A stretch of DNA of 34,045 nucleotides from JABDGC01 sp964466595 (GTDB lineage Bacteria > Pseudomonadota > Gammaproteobacteria > DSM-16500). The stretch is from positions 1 to 34,045 of the forward strand of contig CAYXNR010000024.1 in NCBI GenBank assembly GCA_964466595.1. Direction: 5' to 3'. The notes under the pieces are model-generated. The model saw only the letters and a program-made list of their open reading frames with translations, was not told the origin of the DNA and did not search any database. The translations under genes and the position numbers were made by a program. Positions 24,654 through 33,990 of this stretch are shown piece by piece. Within the stretch, counting starts at the first letter, position 1. Every line of letters starts with the position of its first letter.

Positions 24654-24683
24654 TTTGTACAGTTTATTATAAATGAGCACTTT

Positions 24684-25832
24684 ATGCCACACACTAGGAA
24701 AACAAGAAATCTGCATGAAGAAATGAAAGAAGAAAATAAGCCCGATTACCTATCAGCATTACCTGATGACTTTTTCGGAGTTTATTTATTCTCTTTCTTA
24801 ACTCCCTCCGAAGAGGCGCAACTTGCTAAAACCAGCCAGCGCTTTTTTAATTTGCCCGAAGGTCGAAAAGCAGTCCGCGAAGAAGTCCTTGAATTTAATA
24901 ATCAGTTAAGACAGCTCTTATGGTTTGTTGCGCATGGCAAAAAACGTCAGGCAGAAGCTCTCATTTCACAAAATCCTCTCTTGTTATTAGCTGAAGCACA
25001 AACAAGTGATTTTTCTTATTATTATCGGAATGGAAAACGCTATCAACGACGTATTTTAGGAGCTCCCTTGGGAATCGCCTTAGGGGCAGAAGATGTTAAT
25101 TTATACGATAAAGAAGGAAAAAAACTTCTGGGTGAAGGCATGGTTGAAATGATACTGCGTCATCTAAGAAGACTCCCCGAGGGCGAAGAAGTCATTGCAA
25201 GACAAATGCTGAAACAATTTCCCAAGGGTTGGGAAGCGCGAGAAAAAAAGAGACAGGTCGCTGATTTACATGCCTTACTTCAAGTCCGACAGGCCATTAA
25301 AAATTCTTCCTATAATGCAGACTGCCAAGCCGCTATTCTAGAGTTTATCAATCACTTAGCCCCGAAAGCCCTCATTACTGAGGGAAAACATTGGAATGCA
25401 AACTTGCTTCAATCAGCCTTAGAGCTAGGTCATCTGGGGTATTTTCATGATCCCCGCAAAGATAATTTATATTATAATTTTATCGTTGCTTATATCCAAA
25501 CCTTGGCGCCCGCTAATTTCGCTATGGCCCAGGCGCAAGGCTTAAAAGAGCTTCTAGATCAGGGCAAATATTTTAAGCGCAAGTTAAAATATCTTCGCAG
25601 TGCAGGTGAATACTATCCGCTTTGTTCTGAACCTGGCTCTCGCTTAGGTATTGATGCTTGGGTTGATCCCTACCAAGGTGCTATTGGAGGTAGCGCTCAA
25701 GCCTCACGCTGGGGGCTAGGTCGTGACCTGCCTTCGCTTTACTTTCAAAACTATCTTGAAGCCAAAACAGCGGTATTGCAGCAAATCATCGCACAGCTTA
25801 ATCATCCTTCTCGTCGCTGTGTAGTGATGTAA
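24684..25832 (+). CDS. F-box / ankyrin-like protein with C-terminal CaaX motif, candidate translocated effector
   Basis: 382 residues. An F-box-like motif spans about 23-62 (LSALPDDFFGVYLFSFLTPS, then AQLAKTSQRFF). It is followed by an ankyrin-like helix pair (LLWFVAHGKKRQAEALISQN, residues 78-97, then PLLLL) and a region GAPLGIALGAEDVNLY with GEGMVEMILRHLRRLPEG and FPKGWEAREKKR, a pattern I associate with Legionellales effectors. The last four residues are CVVM, a canonical CaaX farnesylation box after RR. F-box proteins recruit SCF ubiquitin ligases and CaaX boxes are lipidated only by eukaryotic enzymes, so action in a host cell is inferred, as for Legionella AnkB (F-box, ankyrin, CaaX). 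No signal peptide is seen. Its own strong promoter lies upstream. Substrate unknown. Confidence 0.82.
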   Translation: MPHTRKTRNLHEEMKEENKPDYLSALPDDFFGVYLFSFLTPSEEAQLAKTSQRFFNLPEGRKAVREEVLEFNNQLRQLLWFVAHGKKRQAEALISQNPLLLLAEAQTSDFSYYYRNGKRYQRRILGAPLGIALGAEDVNLYDKEGKKLLGEGMVEMILRHLRRLPEGEEVIARQMLKQFPKGWEAREKKRQVADLHALLQVRQAIKNSSYNADCQAAILEFINHLAPKALITEGKHWNANLLQSALELGHLGYFHDPRKDNLYYNFIVAYIQTLAPANFAMAQAQGLKELLDQGKYFKRKLKYLRSAGEYYPLCSEPGSRLGIDAWVDPYQGAIGGSAQASRWGLGRDLPSLYFQNYLEAKTAVLQQIIAQLNHPSRRCVVM

Positions 25833-25839
25833 GGATAAG

Positions 25840-25871
25840 ATGCTGTCATGCCAGCATTCCCATGACAGCAT
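25840..25871. terminator. Strong hairpin between convergent genes
   Basis: ATGCTGTCATG (25840-25850) and CATGACAGCAT (25861-25871) form a perfect 11-bp stem with a 10-base loop between the F-box gene and truA, which converge here. There is no U-tract, but position favours a bidirectional transcription barrier. The stem carries the CTGTCATGCCAGC word of the MITE family, so it may be a relic of that repeat. Confidence 0.5.
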
Positions 25872-25879
25872 TCCATCGT

Positions 25880-26683
25880 TCAAAATAAGGTGTTCACTGC
25901 CCCGGCTAGTTCTTTTGCCTGCGGAAAGAGATAGGGCTTGGGATAAGAAACCTGAATGAGATAAAGACCCTGCGGCGGCGCTGTTTCTGCCGCCATTCGA
26001 CGATTACGCGCCTGAAGAACTTCTTTGGCCCATTCTGGCTTTTTCCAGCCGGCGCCAATCCGCATTAAAACGCCGGCTATATTGCGCACCATATGATGTA
26101 AAAAAGCATTGGCCTCAATTTCAATAATCACCAAATCAGCCTCTCGTCTAATTACCACCTCCTTCACCTGGCGCATGGCGGTTCTGGAAGAACATTCTGA
26201 AGAACGAAAGGAAGAAAAATCTTGCTCTCCTAAAAAATAAGGAGCAGCTGCTTGCATAGCTCTGACCTCAAGCGGATAGTAATGCCAGGTAACTCGGTTT
26301 GAAAAAATAGCAGGACGAATAGGATGATTATAAATGAGATAACGATAACGACGTGCTACAGCAGAAAACCGAGCGTGAAAGCCATAGTCTACCGACCGAG
26401 CCCAGCGTACAACAATTTCAGGCGGGAGATAGGCATTCGCTCCCCAAATCCAAGCATCGGGATGTCGCTTGGCCTCGGTGTCAAAGTGAACTACCTGCGC
26501 TGTTGCATGTACTCCCGCATCCGTTCGACCCGCACAATAGAGTTTTACCGGCTGAGCAGCTATTCGAGACAGGGCAGTCTGTAGACAGTCTTGAACAGTG
26601 GGTAATTTTTTATGAACCTGGGCTTGCATCTGCCAGCCATGGAAAGAACTACCATCGTATTCAACACCAAGCGCAATACGCAT
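25880..26683 (-). CDS. truA: tRNA pseudouridine(38-40) synthase
   Basis: 267 residues. Catalytic aspartate D55 in the AGRTDAGVHA motif; YDGSSFHGWQ at the N-terminus and NAFLHHMVRNIAGVLMRIG near the C-terminus are family hallmarks. Modifies uridines in the anticodon arm of many tRNAs. It follows the mini-FimV gene by six bases on the same strand, as in the fimV-truA order of many gammaproteobacteria. Confidence 0.97.
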   Translation of the reverse strand: MRIALGVEYDGSSFHGWQMQAQVHKKLPTVQDCLQTALSRIAAQPVKLYCAGRTDAGVHATAQVVHFDTEAKRHPDAWIWGANAYLPPEIVVRWARSVDYGFHARFSAVARRYRYLIYNHPIRPAIFSNRVTWHYYPLEVRAMQAAAPYFLGEQDFSSFRSSECSSRTAMRQVKEVVIRREADLVIIEIEANAFLHHMVRNIAGVLMRIGAGWKKPEWAKEVLQARNRRMAAETAPPQGLYLIQVSYPKPYLFPQAKELAGAVNTLF

Positions 26684-26689
26684 AAAATC

Positions 26690-27037
26690 TTAGGATATCC
26701 TGTGCAAATTAGCTAACAATCTGTTAGCTTCCTGCTTTTGCTCAAAGCTACCCTGCTCGATCACATTATGTAAAATACTTTTCGCTAAGTTTTTTCTATC
26801 TGTTTCAAGATAAGCGCGTGCTAAATCTAATTGTGTGCGGAGCACATCTTCACCGGCAATGGGTTCAATATCTTTACTGCTGATTGTAAAAGCAAGGCTG
26901 GTTTTGCTGGGACTCAGAGCAGCTAGAGCGGCAACCGGAATAGGAGCACCGTCCCGCTTCGAAGGCGTGCTGGAAAAAACCCAAAAGAGCACAAAGAAAA
27001 CGAAGAGAGAGCAGCCTAGGCCAATTAAAATAATCAT
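26690..27037 (-). CDS. Small FimV C-terminal-domain protein
   Basis: 115 residues: one N-terminal membrane helix (residues 2-22), a ~45-residue linker, then the FimV C-terminal domain at about 64-112 (VLRTQLDLARAYLETDRKNL, then KQEANRLLANL). Full FimV proteins are several hundred to over 900 residues, with a periplasmic LysM domain, and organise polar pili and type II secretion. Position directly upstream of truA matches fimV. It is best explained as a strongly reduced fimV, or as the surviving cytoplasmic end. With only one helix and no room for LysM, the topology must differ from FimV. Confidence 0.75.
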   Translation of the reverse strand: MIILIGLGCSLFVFFVLFWVFSSTPSKRDGAPIPVAALAALSPSKTSLAFTISSKDIEPIAGEDVLRTQLDLARAYLETDRKNLAKSILHNVIEQGSFEQKQEANRLLANLHRIS

Positions 27038-27065
27038 TTGATACCTCTAAATCATTTATCCAGCA

Positions 27066-27974
27066 CTATTTTTGCGATTCCTGTTCAATTGCCTGCACCC
27101 AAGCACTAATTAATTCCCCCATGAGCTCTGGCTTGACTTCCTGAGAAAAATGAAAGCCCTCACCTAAATCTCCTATCTCCAAATGAGGAAGCGTTTCCTT
27201 AGCCCACATGATCGTAGAAATAGTGGTAATAAAACCAGGGACAGAATAAAGCAATAACTTGGGCACAGTCGACTGCCTTAATTTTTTTGAATATTGCGCA
27301 ATGAATTGATCCACCTTACTTTTGCCATCCCCTCGTGGCAATTCCTTGCGATATTGCATCAAGACCCTGCCAATCCCTTTTTCGATTTCATCAACCTGAG
27401 CCAAGGGCTCTCGATAATGTTTCATTTCCTGAGCTGTGAGTTGATTCATCATGCTTTGCGGTAATAATTTATCAATAAAAAAAGTAGCATTGACTTTTAA
27501 ATCGTCTTTATTGGCTAATTGTTGTAATTCAAGTAATTGTTCTTGATAAGGCAAAGATAAATCATCTCCTTGTAGAGGACGTAAAAAGGATTCATAAAAA
27601 ACCAAGCCCTTACAATTTTCTTGATGACGCATTGCATAATCAAAGCCAAGAAGTGAACCCCAGCCATGCATCACAATAATTAAATTTTTTAAATTTTTCA
27701 CTTTAATAAATTGTTCGATATAACGAAGATGATCTTCAAGGGTATAAGCAATATTGGGCTTGCCTGATTTTCCCATCCCAATGAGATCAGGAGCAATACA
27801 GCGTCCGAGCGGCGCCAAAAAAGGAATAATATTACGCCAGACATAAGAAGAACTCGGCATGCCATGCAAAAGAAGAATCGGATCACCCGAACCCGCTTCA
27901 AGATAATGAATTTTTGAATCTAAAACCTCTGCATATTGTGAGGAATAATTCATTTCAGCCGTCTTCTCCTGCAT
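27066..27974 (-). CDS. Haloalkane-dehalogenase-like alpha/beta hydrolase lacking the nucleophile
   Basis: 302 residues, full-length for the haloalkane dehalogenase/Renilla luciferase subfamily (LEAGSGDPILLLHGMPSSSY, APDLIGMGKSGKPN, GFDYAMRHQENCKGLVFYES, and catalytic-type H275 in EGFHFSQEVKPE). At the nucleophile elbow the family reads HDWGS; here it is H103-G104-W105-G-S, so the Asp nucleophile is Gly (codon GGC, one base from GAC). The halide-binding Asn of HGNPTSS is Met39. It is therefore unlikely to dehalogenate; a non-enzymatic or altered role is possible. It lies upstream of the mini-FimV gene and downstream of the glutamate dehydrogenase on the same strand. Confidence 0.85.
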   Translation of the reverse strand: MQEKTAEMNYSSQYAEVLDSKIHYLEAGSGDPILLLHGMPSSSYVWRNIIPFLAPLGRCIAPDLIGMGKSGKPNIAYTLEDHLRYIEQFIKVKNLKNLIIVMHGWGSLLGFDYAMRHQENCKGLVFYESFLRPLQGDDLSLPYQEQLLELQQLANKDDLKVNATFFIDKLLPQSMMNQLTAQEMKHYREPLAQVDEIEKGIGRVLMQYRKELPRGDGKSKVDQFIAQYSKKLRQSTVPKLLLYSVPGFITTISTIMWAKETLPHLEIGDLGEGFHFSQEVKPELMGELISAWVQAIEQESQK

Positions 27975-28007
27975 GTCATTCTCCTTTTACCATCGATTAA
28001 TTTTCTA

Positions 28008-31000
28008 CTAATCCAGCGTCTCTGAGACTTCTGCAAAATCAAACAATTCTCGCAATAAGACAGAAAAGGTTACAAACTCCACATTCACCGATGTTTTAAT
28101 ATCGGCAAGCAAACTTTTCCAACGATGGATAAATACCTGCTGCTCATTGAGCCAGGCCTCCATCCGTTCTGCAATCGAGGCCTTTCTCATTCTCTTTTTA
28201 GCAAACATCAACACATTAATGCTTAAAATACGCTGCACCAGATCTAAATCATCGCGAAAACTGGAACGCCCCAACTCACCCCATTGAGTCTCGAGCAGAT
28301 AGGAGCCAATCGCTTCACGCAGCCATTTAAAATCAAGAGCATTACCTAGCATATAATACGTTTCAGCCACCTCATCGAGACTAAAATGGCTTATACGAGA
28401 GGCTTCTACAATATCCAGTACTGTAAATAGTGTATTACAACTAGCAACACGCAGCGCTAAGCTGTCCGGCACGCCTTTCTCGATCAAAGAACTGGCTTCC
28501 ACATTTAAGGTTTCCAGATTAACTTCCGGCAAAAGCTCCGGCAGTTTCTGAATCAGCTCTGCAACCAGTGGCCTAAAAAGATCAATTGCTTTTTGTATAT
28601 CCATATCGGATTTACGATTACGCAAGAACCAACGCGTACTCCGTCGAATTAAATAATAAAGCTGTAACATGACATACTGTTGGGTGTGGATATCTACCTT
28701 CGTATCTAAGGCTTCCATTTGAGGCCACAATAAACTGAGCTCAAAAATACTTTCTGAAATAGTATAAGCACGCACCACGGAGGCAACCGAACCACCGGTT
28801 TCTCCTTGTAAGCGCTCGACAAAATTAATACCCATATGATCGGTAATACTTTTGCTCAGCTGGGTCGCGATAATTTCACGACGAAGACGATGCTGCTTCA
28901 TTTGAGTAAAATATTTTTCACGCAGTAAACTGGGGAAGGCCGTCATGAGATTTTTGAATAAATAAGGTTCCTCCGGCAGATCACTTGCTAAAATATCTTG
29001 CTTCAGAAAGAGCTTGCAATAAGATAAGAGAACGGCTATTTCTGGCCGCGTAAACAGTTTATTATTGGCCTTGCGGTCTAAAATAACCTGGTCATCTGGT
29101 AAGAATTCTAATTTTCGATCCAGACGGCCCCGCTTTTCGAGTTCCAACATATAACGTCGAAAAATATCCATTGTTTGTTGCGTCACAGCGGATTCTAAAG
29201 CGAGAATTTGCGTTTGTTCATAATTATCACGTAAAACGAGTTCAGCCACCTCATCTGTCATTTTGCCTAAGAGTTCATTGCGTTCTTCAAGAGATAATTT
29301 ATTGCTTGCCATCAAACTATTTAATAAAATTTTGATATTGACCTCATGGTCAGAACAATCTACCCCCCCCGAATTATCGATAAAATCAGTATTAATCAGG
29401 CCGCCCTGCAGTGAATACTCAATTCGTCCCAACTGCGTCAATCCTAAATTGCCGCCTTCTGCTACGGCGCGTGCATTAAGCTCAAAGCCATCGACACGAA
29501 TGGTATCGTTTAACTTATCTCCGACATCTAAATTCGTTTCTTGACTGGATTTAACAAAGGTACCAATTCCACCATTCCAAATTAAATCGACTGGTGCTTT
29601 TAACATGGCACGGATTAATTCAGCAGGCACCAGGTGATCCGCTTTAATTCCAAGAGCAGCCTGAACCTCCGGTGAAATAGCAATGGCTTTTGCTGAGCGA
29701 TTATAAACACCACCGCCTTTAGAAATGAGTTCCAGGTTGTAATCCATCCAGGTAGAGCGCGTTAAATGAAAAAGTCGTTTGCGTTCTTCATAGCTTACCA
29801 AGGGATCCGGATTAGGATCGAGAAAAATATGTATATTATTAAAAGCACCGATGAGCTTCATTTGTTTGGATAAAAGAACGCCATTACCAAACACATCTCC
29901 AGCCATATCCCCAATACCCATCACCGTAAACTGATCTTTTTCGGGGTCAAGACCCAATTCACGGAAATGTCTTTTGACAGAAACCCAGACCCCTCGAGCG
30001 GTGATACCCATTTTTTTATGGTCATAACCAGCTGAGCCGCCAGAAGCAAAGGCATCTCCCATCCAAAATTCATATTCTTTGGCAATGCTATTAGCAATAT
30101 CAGAAAAAGTTGCCGTTCCCTTATCTGCTGCAACAACAAGATAGGTATCCTGATCGTCATAACAGACAACCTCATTAGCCGGTATAATCTTGTCGCCTTT
30201 AATGTTATCTGTTAAATCGAGCAGACCGCGAATATAAGTTGAATAACAATAAATAGCTTCTTTTTGAATTTCATCTCGATCGCCATCAGTCGGTAATTGC
30301 TTAGGGAAAAAACCACCTTTAGCACCTACGGGCACAATCAAAGCATTCTTGACCTGCTGGGCCTTCATTAAACCCAATACTTCTGTACGAAAATCTTCAC
30401 GTCGATCTGACCAGCGAATACCACCACGAGCAGCCTTGCCACCCCGTAAATGCACGCCTTCCACGCGAGGAGAATAAACAAAAATTTCATAGACGGGTCG
30501 CGGTAAAGGAAGATCTGAAATCAAGGCCGGATTAAATTTAAAAGAAAGATAGGGCTTATCGGTTGTCCGTCCCAAAGCATCGGTTTGTTTTTGAAAATAG
30601 TTGGTTCGAATGGTCGCCATCATGACTTCAAGTAGGCGTCTCAAAATTCGATCTTCATCGAGACTCGCGACTTGATCAAGCGCCGACTCAATTTGACTGA
30701 TTAATAAAGCAACCTGTTGAGGCCGCTCTTGTGAGGTATGAAGCGGCGAGAAACGTAGCTTAAAGAGCTTGATTAAATCAGAAGCGATAGTCGCGTTGGT
30801 AATCAAGGCTTGTTCTATATAATTCTGACTAAACATGAAGCCTATTTGACGAAGATATTTTGTATAAGCACGTAAGACTACAATTTCTTTCCAATGAAGT
30901 TGCGCTTCAAAAACAAGTCGATTAAAGCCATCATCTTCAATGCTATGATTCCAGATGCGGACAAAGGCTTCTTGAAAAATGTCACTGATTTTTTCAATGT

Positions 31001-32885
31001 CAATTTCCTTGGGACTAACATAAATCATATCGAAATCATTAATCCAAATAGTGCGACGACTCTCCTTCAACTTAATCTCGTGAGGACGCTCGGCCAATAC
31101 ACGTAGGCCCATATGCTCAAGTGTCGGCAAGACATCGGATAAGACAATAATTTGTTCAATATGAAAAAGTTTAAAACGTAAAATTTCCGCTCCGCGTTCA
31201 CTATCTTTAATAAAAGACATGCCGAGTGGTTGCTCTGGAGAAAGGGTCTCAATTTTTCGAATATCTTCTACCGCAATTAAAGGCGAGCAAGATTCAGTGT
31301 AACTCGCAGGAAAGGCTTTATTATATTTAACAAAATACCGGAGGCCATCGGCTTCTCCAAAAGTTTGAATGAGTCTTGCCTTTAATTCATCTGCCCAGGA
31401 ACGCGCAGCTGCAACTAACTGCTGCTCGAGTTCTGAAACATCGACCTGTGGTCGACTTTTCTGATCAACCCGCACATTGTAATGAATACGTGCTAATACC
31501 GAGTCCGAAAAATAGGTCGTATAGGTTGATTCAATGCCTCCAAAAGCACGCATCAATACTTCTTGCATGGTATTACTCAGATCGGTTGTGAAAATTTCTC
31601 GCGGCACATAGACAAGACAGGAAAAATAGCGCCCATAGGCGTCGGGACGCACAAATAAACGAATGCGTTTGCGTTCCTGCAATTGAACAATCCCGAGGGT
31701 CAGCTCCATTAACTCCTCATGGCTTCCCTGAAAAAGATCATCTCGTGGCAGGGTTTCTAAAATATGTACGACCTCTTTGCCATCATGACTATCCGGTGGG
31801 AAACGGAGATCTTGTAAGATCTTAGCGACCTTATGACGCACAAAAGGAATTCCCCTGGTATTAGAGTGATAGGCACTTGAAGTATAGAGGCCAATAAAAC
31901 GTCGCTCACCAATTAATTCTCCCTTTTCATTAAATCGTTTTACACCGATGTAGTCCGTGTAACCGGGATGATGAATAGTTGATTTCGTATGGGTTTTCGC
32001 AATAATCAAAATATGTTTTGATAAGGCTATTTTTCTTGCCTGCGGCGGTAGTTCAGCATAGCGGCGCGCGGCACGACCACCCGCTTTGTCGCGCAACACA
32101 CCTAGGCCCGAACCCGGAATCATTTGGAGGGCGCGATTAACCCCATTACCGATTAATTTATAATCCCGACAACCTAAGAAACTAAAATTATTTCCAATCA
32201 ACCATCTTAAAAAAGCTTTGGATTCGGCTATATCATCGGTATCTAGCGGCGGCGGGTTATTTTCTAATTCGTTAATGGATTCTTCCATTTTTGCTATCAT
32301 ATTACGCCAGTCTGCCACCGCTAAGCGCACATCACCTAAAACATGCTCGATATTGAGAGCGAGTTCTTCTAAAGCAGTATTATCAATAATACGATCAATT
32401 TCGATGTAAATAGGTGCTTCGGTGGTGGCCTCCTTGTTCGTCGCACCCGTAGGCAAAATATCGGTAATACGATCATGAGCATCACGCCTGACCTTCAAAC
32501 CACCTATGTGAATCACGAAGTGTACTTGATAGCCTAAGCGATCTAATTCCATGCGAGCCGAATCGACGAGAAAAGGAATATCATCATGCGAAATTTCAAC
32601 GATGGTGTGCGGCGACTGCCAATGGTCTGTTTCTAAATAGGGATTAAAAACTTTTACCTTCGATTCGCCTGGTTTACGTTGATAAATATGATTCCATTGC
32701 GATAGCAGAGCACCACATAAATCATCAATAGAACGTTCTCTTAAATCTTCCACAGCACAGGCAGAGAGAAACCGTTGCGCAAAGGTTTCAAGCAAAACAG
32801 CCTGTCCCTTCGGTAAGCGTTTTTGAAAAAAAGTTAGTATCAGATCAATTATTGTCTGGCGTTCATGATCGGCTCGTAGCGCCAT
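28008..32885 (-). CDS. gdhB: NAD-specific glutamate dehydrogenase, large (180-kDa) type
   Basis: 1625 residues, the normal size of the L_180 class. The long N-terminal half holds ACT-like regulatory segments. The catalytic core includes GVHLRGGKAARGGIRWSDRR, LGLMKAQQVKNALIVPVGAK (near residue 845), and the nucleotide-binding region GIGDMAGDVFGNGVLLS and LDPNPDP. Deaminates glutamate to 2-oxoglutarate with NAD, feeding amino acids into the TCA cycle, which suits bacteria living on amino acids inside host cells. No truncation or frameshift seen. tsaB is 43 bp upstream. Confidence 0.97.
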   Translation of the reverse strand: MALRADHERQTIIDLILTFFQKRLPKGQAVLLETFAQRFLSACAVEDLRERSIDDLCGALLSQWNHIYQRKPGESKVKVFNPYLETDHWQSPHTIVEISHDDIPFLVDSARMELDRLGYQVHFVIHIGGLKVRRDAHDRITDILPTGATNKEATTEAPIYIEIDRIIDNTALEELALNIEHVLGDVRLAVADWRNMIAKMEESINELENNPPPLDTDDIAESKAFLRWLIGNNFSFLGCRDYKLIGNGVNRALQMIPGSGLGVLRDKAGGRAARRYAELPPQARKIALSKHILIIAKTHTKSTIHHPGYTDYIGVKRFNEKGELIGERRFIGLYTSSAYHSNTRGIPFVRHKVAKILQDLRFPPDSHDGKEVVHILETLPRDDLFQGSHEELMELTLGIVQLQERKRIRLFVRPDAYGRYFSCLVYVPREIFTTDLSNTMQEVLMRAFGGIESTYTTYFSDSVLARIHYNVRVDQKSRPQVDVSELEQQLVAAARSWADELKARLIQTFGEADGLRYFVKYNKAFPASYTESCSPLIAVEDIRKIETLSPEQPLGMSFIKDSERGAEILRFKLFHIEQIIVLSDVLPTLEHMGLRVLAERPHEIKLKESRRTIWINDFDMIYVSPKEIDIEKISDIFQEAFVRIWNHSIEDDGFNRLVFEAQLHWKEIVVLRAYTKYLRQIGFMFSQNYIEQALITNATIASDLIKLFKLRFSPLHTSQERPQQVALLISQIESALDQVASLDEDRILRRLLEVMMATIRTNYFQKQTDALGRTTDKPYLSFKFNPALISDLPLPRPVYEIFVYSPRVEGVHLRGGKAARGGIRWSDRREDFRTEVLGLMKAQQVKNALIVPVGAKGGFFPKQLPTDGDRDEIQKEAIYCYSTYIRGLLDLTDNIKGDKIIPANEVVCYDDQDTYLVVAADKGTATFSDIANSIAKEYEFWMGDAFASGGSAGYDHKKMGITARGVWVSVKRHFRELGLDPEKDQFTVMGIGDMAGDVFGNGVLLSKQMKLIGAFNNIHIFLDPNPDPLVSYEERKRLFHLTRSTWMDYNLELISKGGGVYNRSAKAIAISPEVQAALGIKADHLVPAELIRAMLKAPVDLIWNGGIGTFVKSSQETNLDVGDKLNDTIRVDGFELNARAVAEGGNLGLTQLGRIEYSLQGGLINTDFIDNSGGVDCSDHEVNIKILLNSLMASNKLSLEERNELLGKMTDEVAELVLRDNYEQTQILALESAVTQQTMDIFRRYMLELEKRGRLDRKLEFLPDDQVILDRKANNKLFTRPEIAVLLSYCKLFLKQDILASDLPEEPYLFKNLMTAFPSLLREKYFTQMKQHRLRREIIATQLSKSITDHMGINFVERLQGETGGSVASVVRAYTISESIFELSLLWPQMEALDTKVDIHTQQYVMLQLYYLIRRSTRWFLRNRKSDMDIQKAIDLFRPLVAELIQKLPELLPEVNLETLNVEASSLIEKGVPDSLALRVASCNTLFTVLDIVEASRISHFSLDEVAETYYMLGNALDFKWLREAIGSYLLETQWGELGRSSFRDDLDLVQRILSINVLMFAKKRMRKASIAERMEAWLNEQQVFIHRWKSLLADIKTSVNVEFVTFSVLLRELFDFAEVSETLD

Positions 32886-32928
32886 AAAAATCTCCTTCTA
32901 CCATCCATCCCCGGCAAGGGGAATAAGA

Positions 32929-33615
32929 TTATAAAATTTTACACACATTATCTCGCAAATACGTCGGAAGAGCATCAAAAGAGTGCCTGCTCTCCCCTTT
33001 TAAATATTTTAGCCTTCCTAAGGCTGCAACTGCCAAGGCCTGTGGTAGGCACAGGGGGTCGTTTTGGATTGGAAAATTTATTATACAGTTTTTTAATTCA
33101 GAATGATAAACTGACCATGCATTCCCAACACCCTGCCAAGGCCTTGAATTATCAAAGGTATTTTCTATAACCTGAGAAAGCTGCTCGGGAGAATAGAGAC
33201 CCTCGGGCGAAAGCAACTCGGCAAAACCTTCTTGGTTAATTTGATAAGCCCCCCAATAAATCTCATTCATACGAGCATCCACAGCCACCCCAAGCTGTTT
33301 CCAACCATATTCTTGGTAAGCTGTTTGGGCTAAAGCCGCTAAAGAGGAGACATTGATAATGGGAAGTTTGCGAGCAAAACCGAGAGCCTGAATCGCACTG
33401 GCAGCAATACGAAGACCAGTAAAACTACCCGGACCACAACCCCAGGCAAGGGCATCGAGAGCAGCGAGTTCTTTCGCTGCGGTTTCTTCGATATAAGAAA
33501 GAAGATAGCTTGCCTGCTGTAGAGGAACAAGTTCATGACGTATGCGGCTCTCATGATCACTGAGGAAAGCAACAGAACAAGCAGATGAAGAGGTATCAAG
33601 AGCAAGGATTTTCAT
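32929..33615 (-). CDS. tsaB: tRNA threonylcarbamoyladenosine biosynthesis protein TsaB
   Basis: 228 residues, ASKHA fold: MKILALDTSSSACSVAFLSD at the N-terminus and WGCGPGSFTGLRIAASAIQA around residues 57-77. TsaB is the non-catalytic partner of TsaD (with TsaE) in making t6A37 of ANN-decoding tRNAs. It sits nine bases downstream of fdxA on the same strand. Confidence 0.95.
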   Translation of the reverse strand: MKILALDTSSSACSVAFLSDHESRIRHELVPLQQASYLLSYIEETAAKELAALDALAWGCGPGSFTGLRIAASAIQALGFARKLPIINVSSLAALAQTAYQEYGWKQLGVAVDARMNEIYWGAYQINQEGFAELLSPEGLYSPEQLSQVIENTFDNSRPWQGVGNAWSVYHSELKNCIINFPIQNDPLCLPQALAVAALGRLKYLKGESRHSFDALPTYLRDNVCKIL

Positions 33616-33624
33616 GGAGTCGAT

Positions 33625-33957
33625 TTATTTCCACTCTTTTTCAAGGAATTGTAATTTTCCCTCGACCTCGGCCCATTGATCTGCATCCGGAGGCGCTTCT
33701 TTGATGCGATTGATATTAGGCCATTTCTCCGATAATTCTTTATTGATATTCAAAAAATTCTGATACTTTTCAGGCAGATCATCTTGAGAATAGATTGCGT
33801 TAACTGGGCATTCTGGTTCGCAGAGCGCGCAATCAATACATTCACTGGGATTAATAGCAAGAAAATTAGGACCTTCATAAAAACAGTCTACCGGACAGAC
33901 TTCGACACAATCCGTATATTTACATTTGATGCATTGCTCAGTTACAACAAAGGTCAT
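33625..33957 (-). CDS. fdxA: Ferredoxin FdxA (3Fe-4S / 4Fe-4S type)
   Basis: 110 residues. Cysteine motifs CIKCKYTDCVEVCPVDCF and CIDCALCEPECPVNAI give the two clusters of the 7Fe ferredoxin family, followed by the conserved C-terminal extension (KYQNFLNINKELSEKWPNI). Electron carrier in the cytoplasm. Lies between tRNA-Leu and tsaB, all on the minus strand. Confidence 0.95.
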   Translation of the reverse strand: MTFVVTEQCIKCKYTDCVEVCPVDCFYEGPNFLAINPSECIDCALCEPECPVNAIYSQDDLPEKYQNFLNINKELSEKWPNINRIKEAPPDADQWAEVEGKLQFLEKEWK

Positions 33958-33990
33958 GGTTATTGTCTGTCTTTAAAAGGTTTATAATTC

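Noticed and set aside
26353..26685. Plus-strand ORF opposite truA
   Set aside because: It is entirely antisense to the intact truA frame and resembles no known protein.
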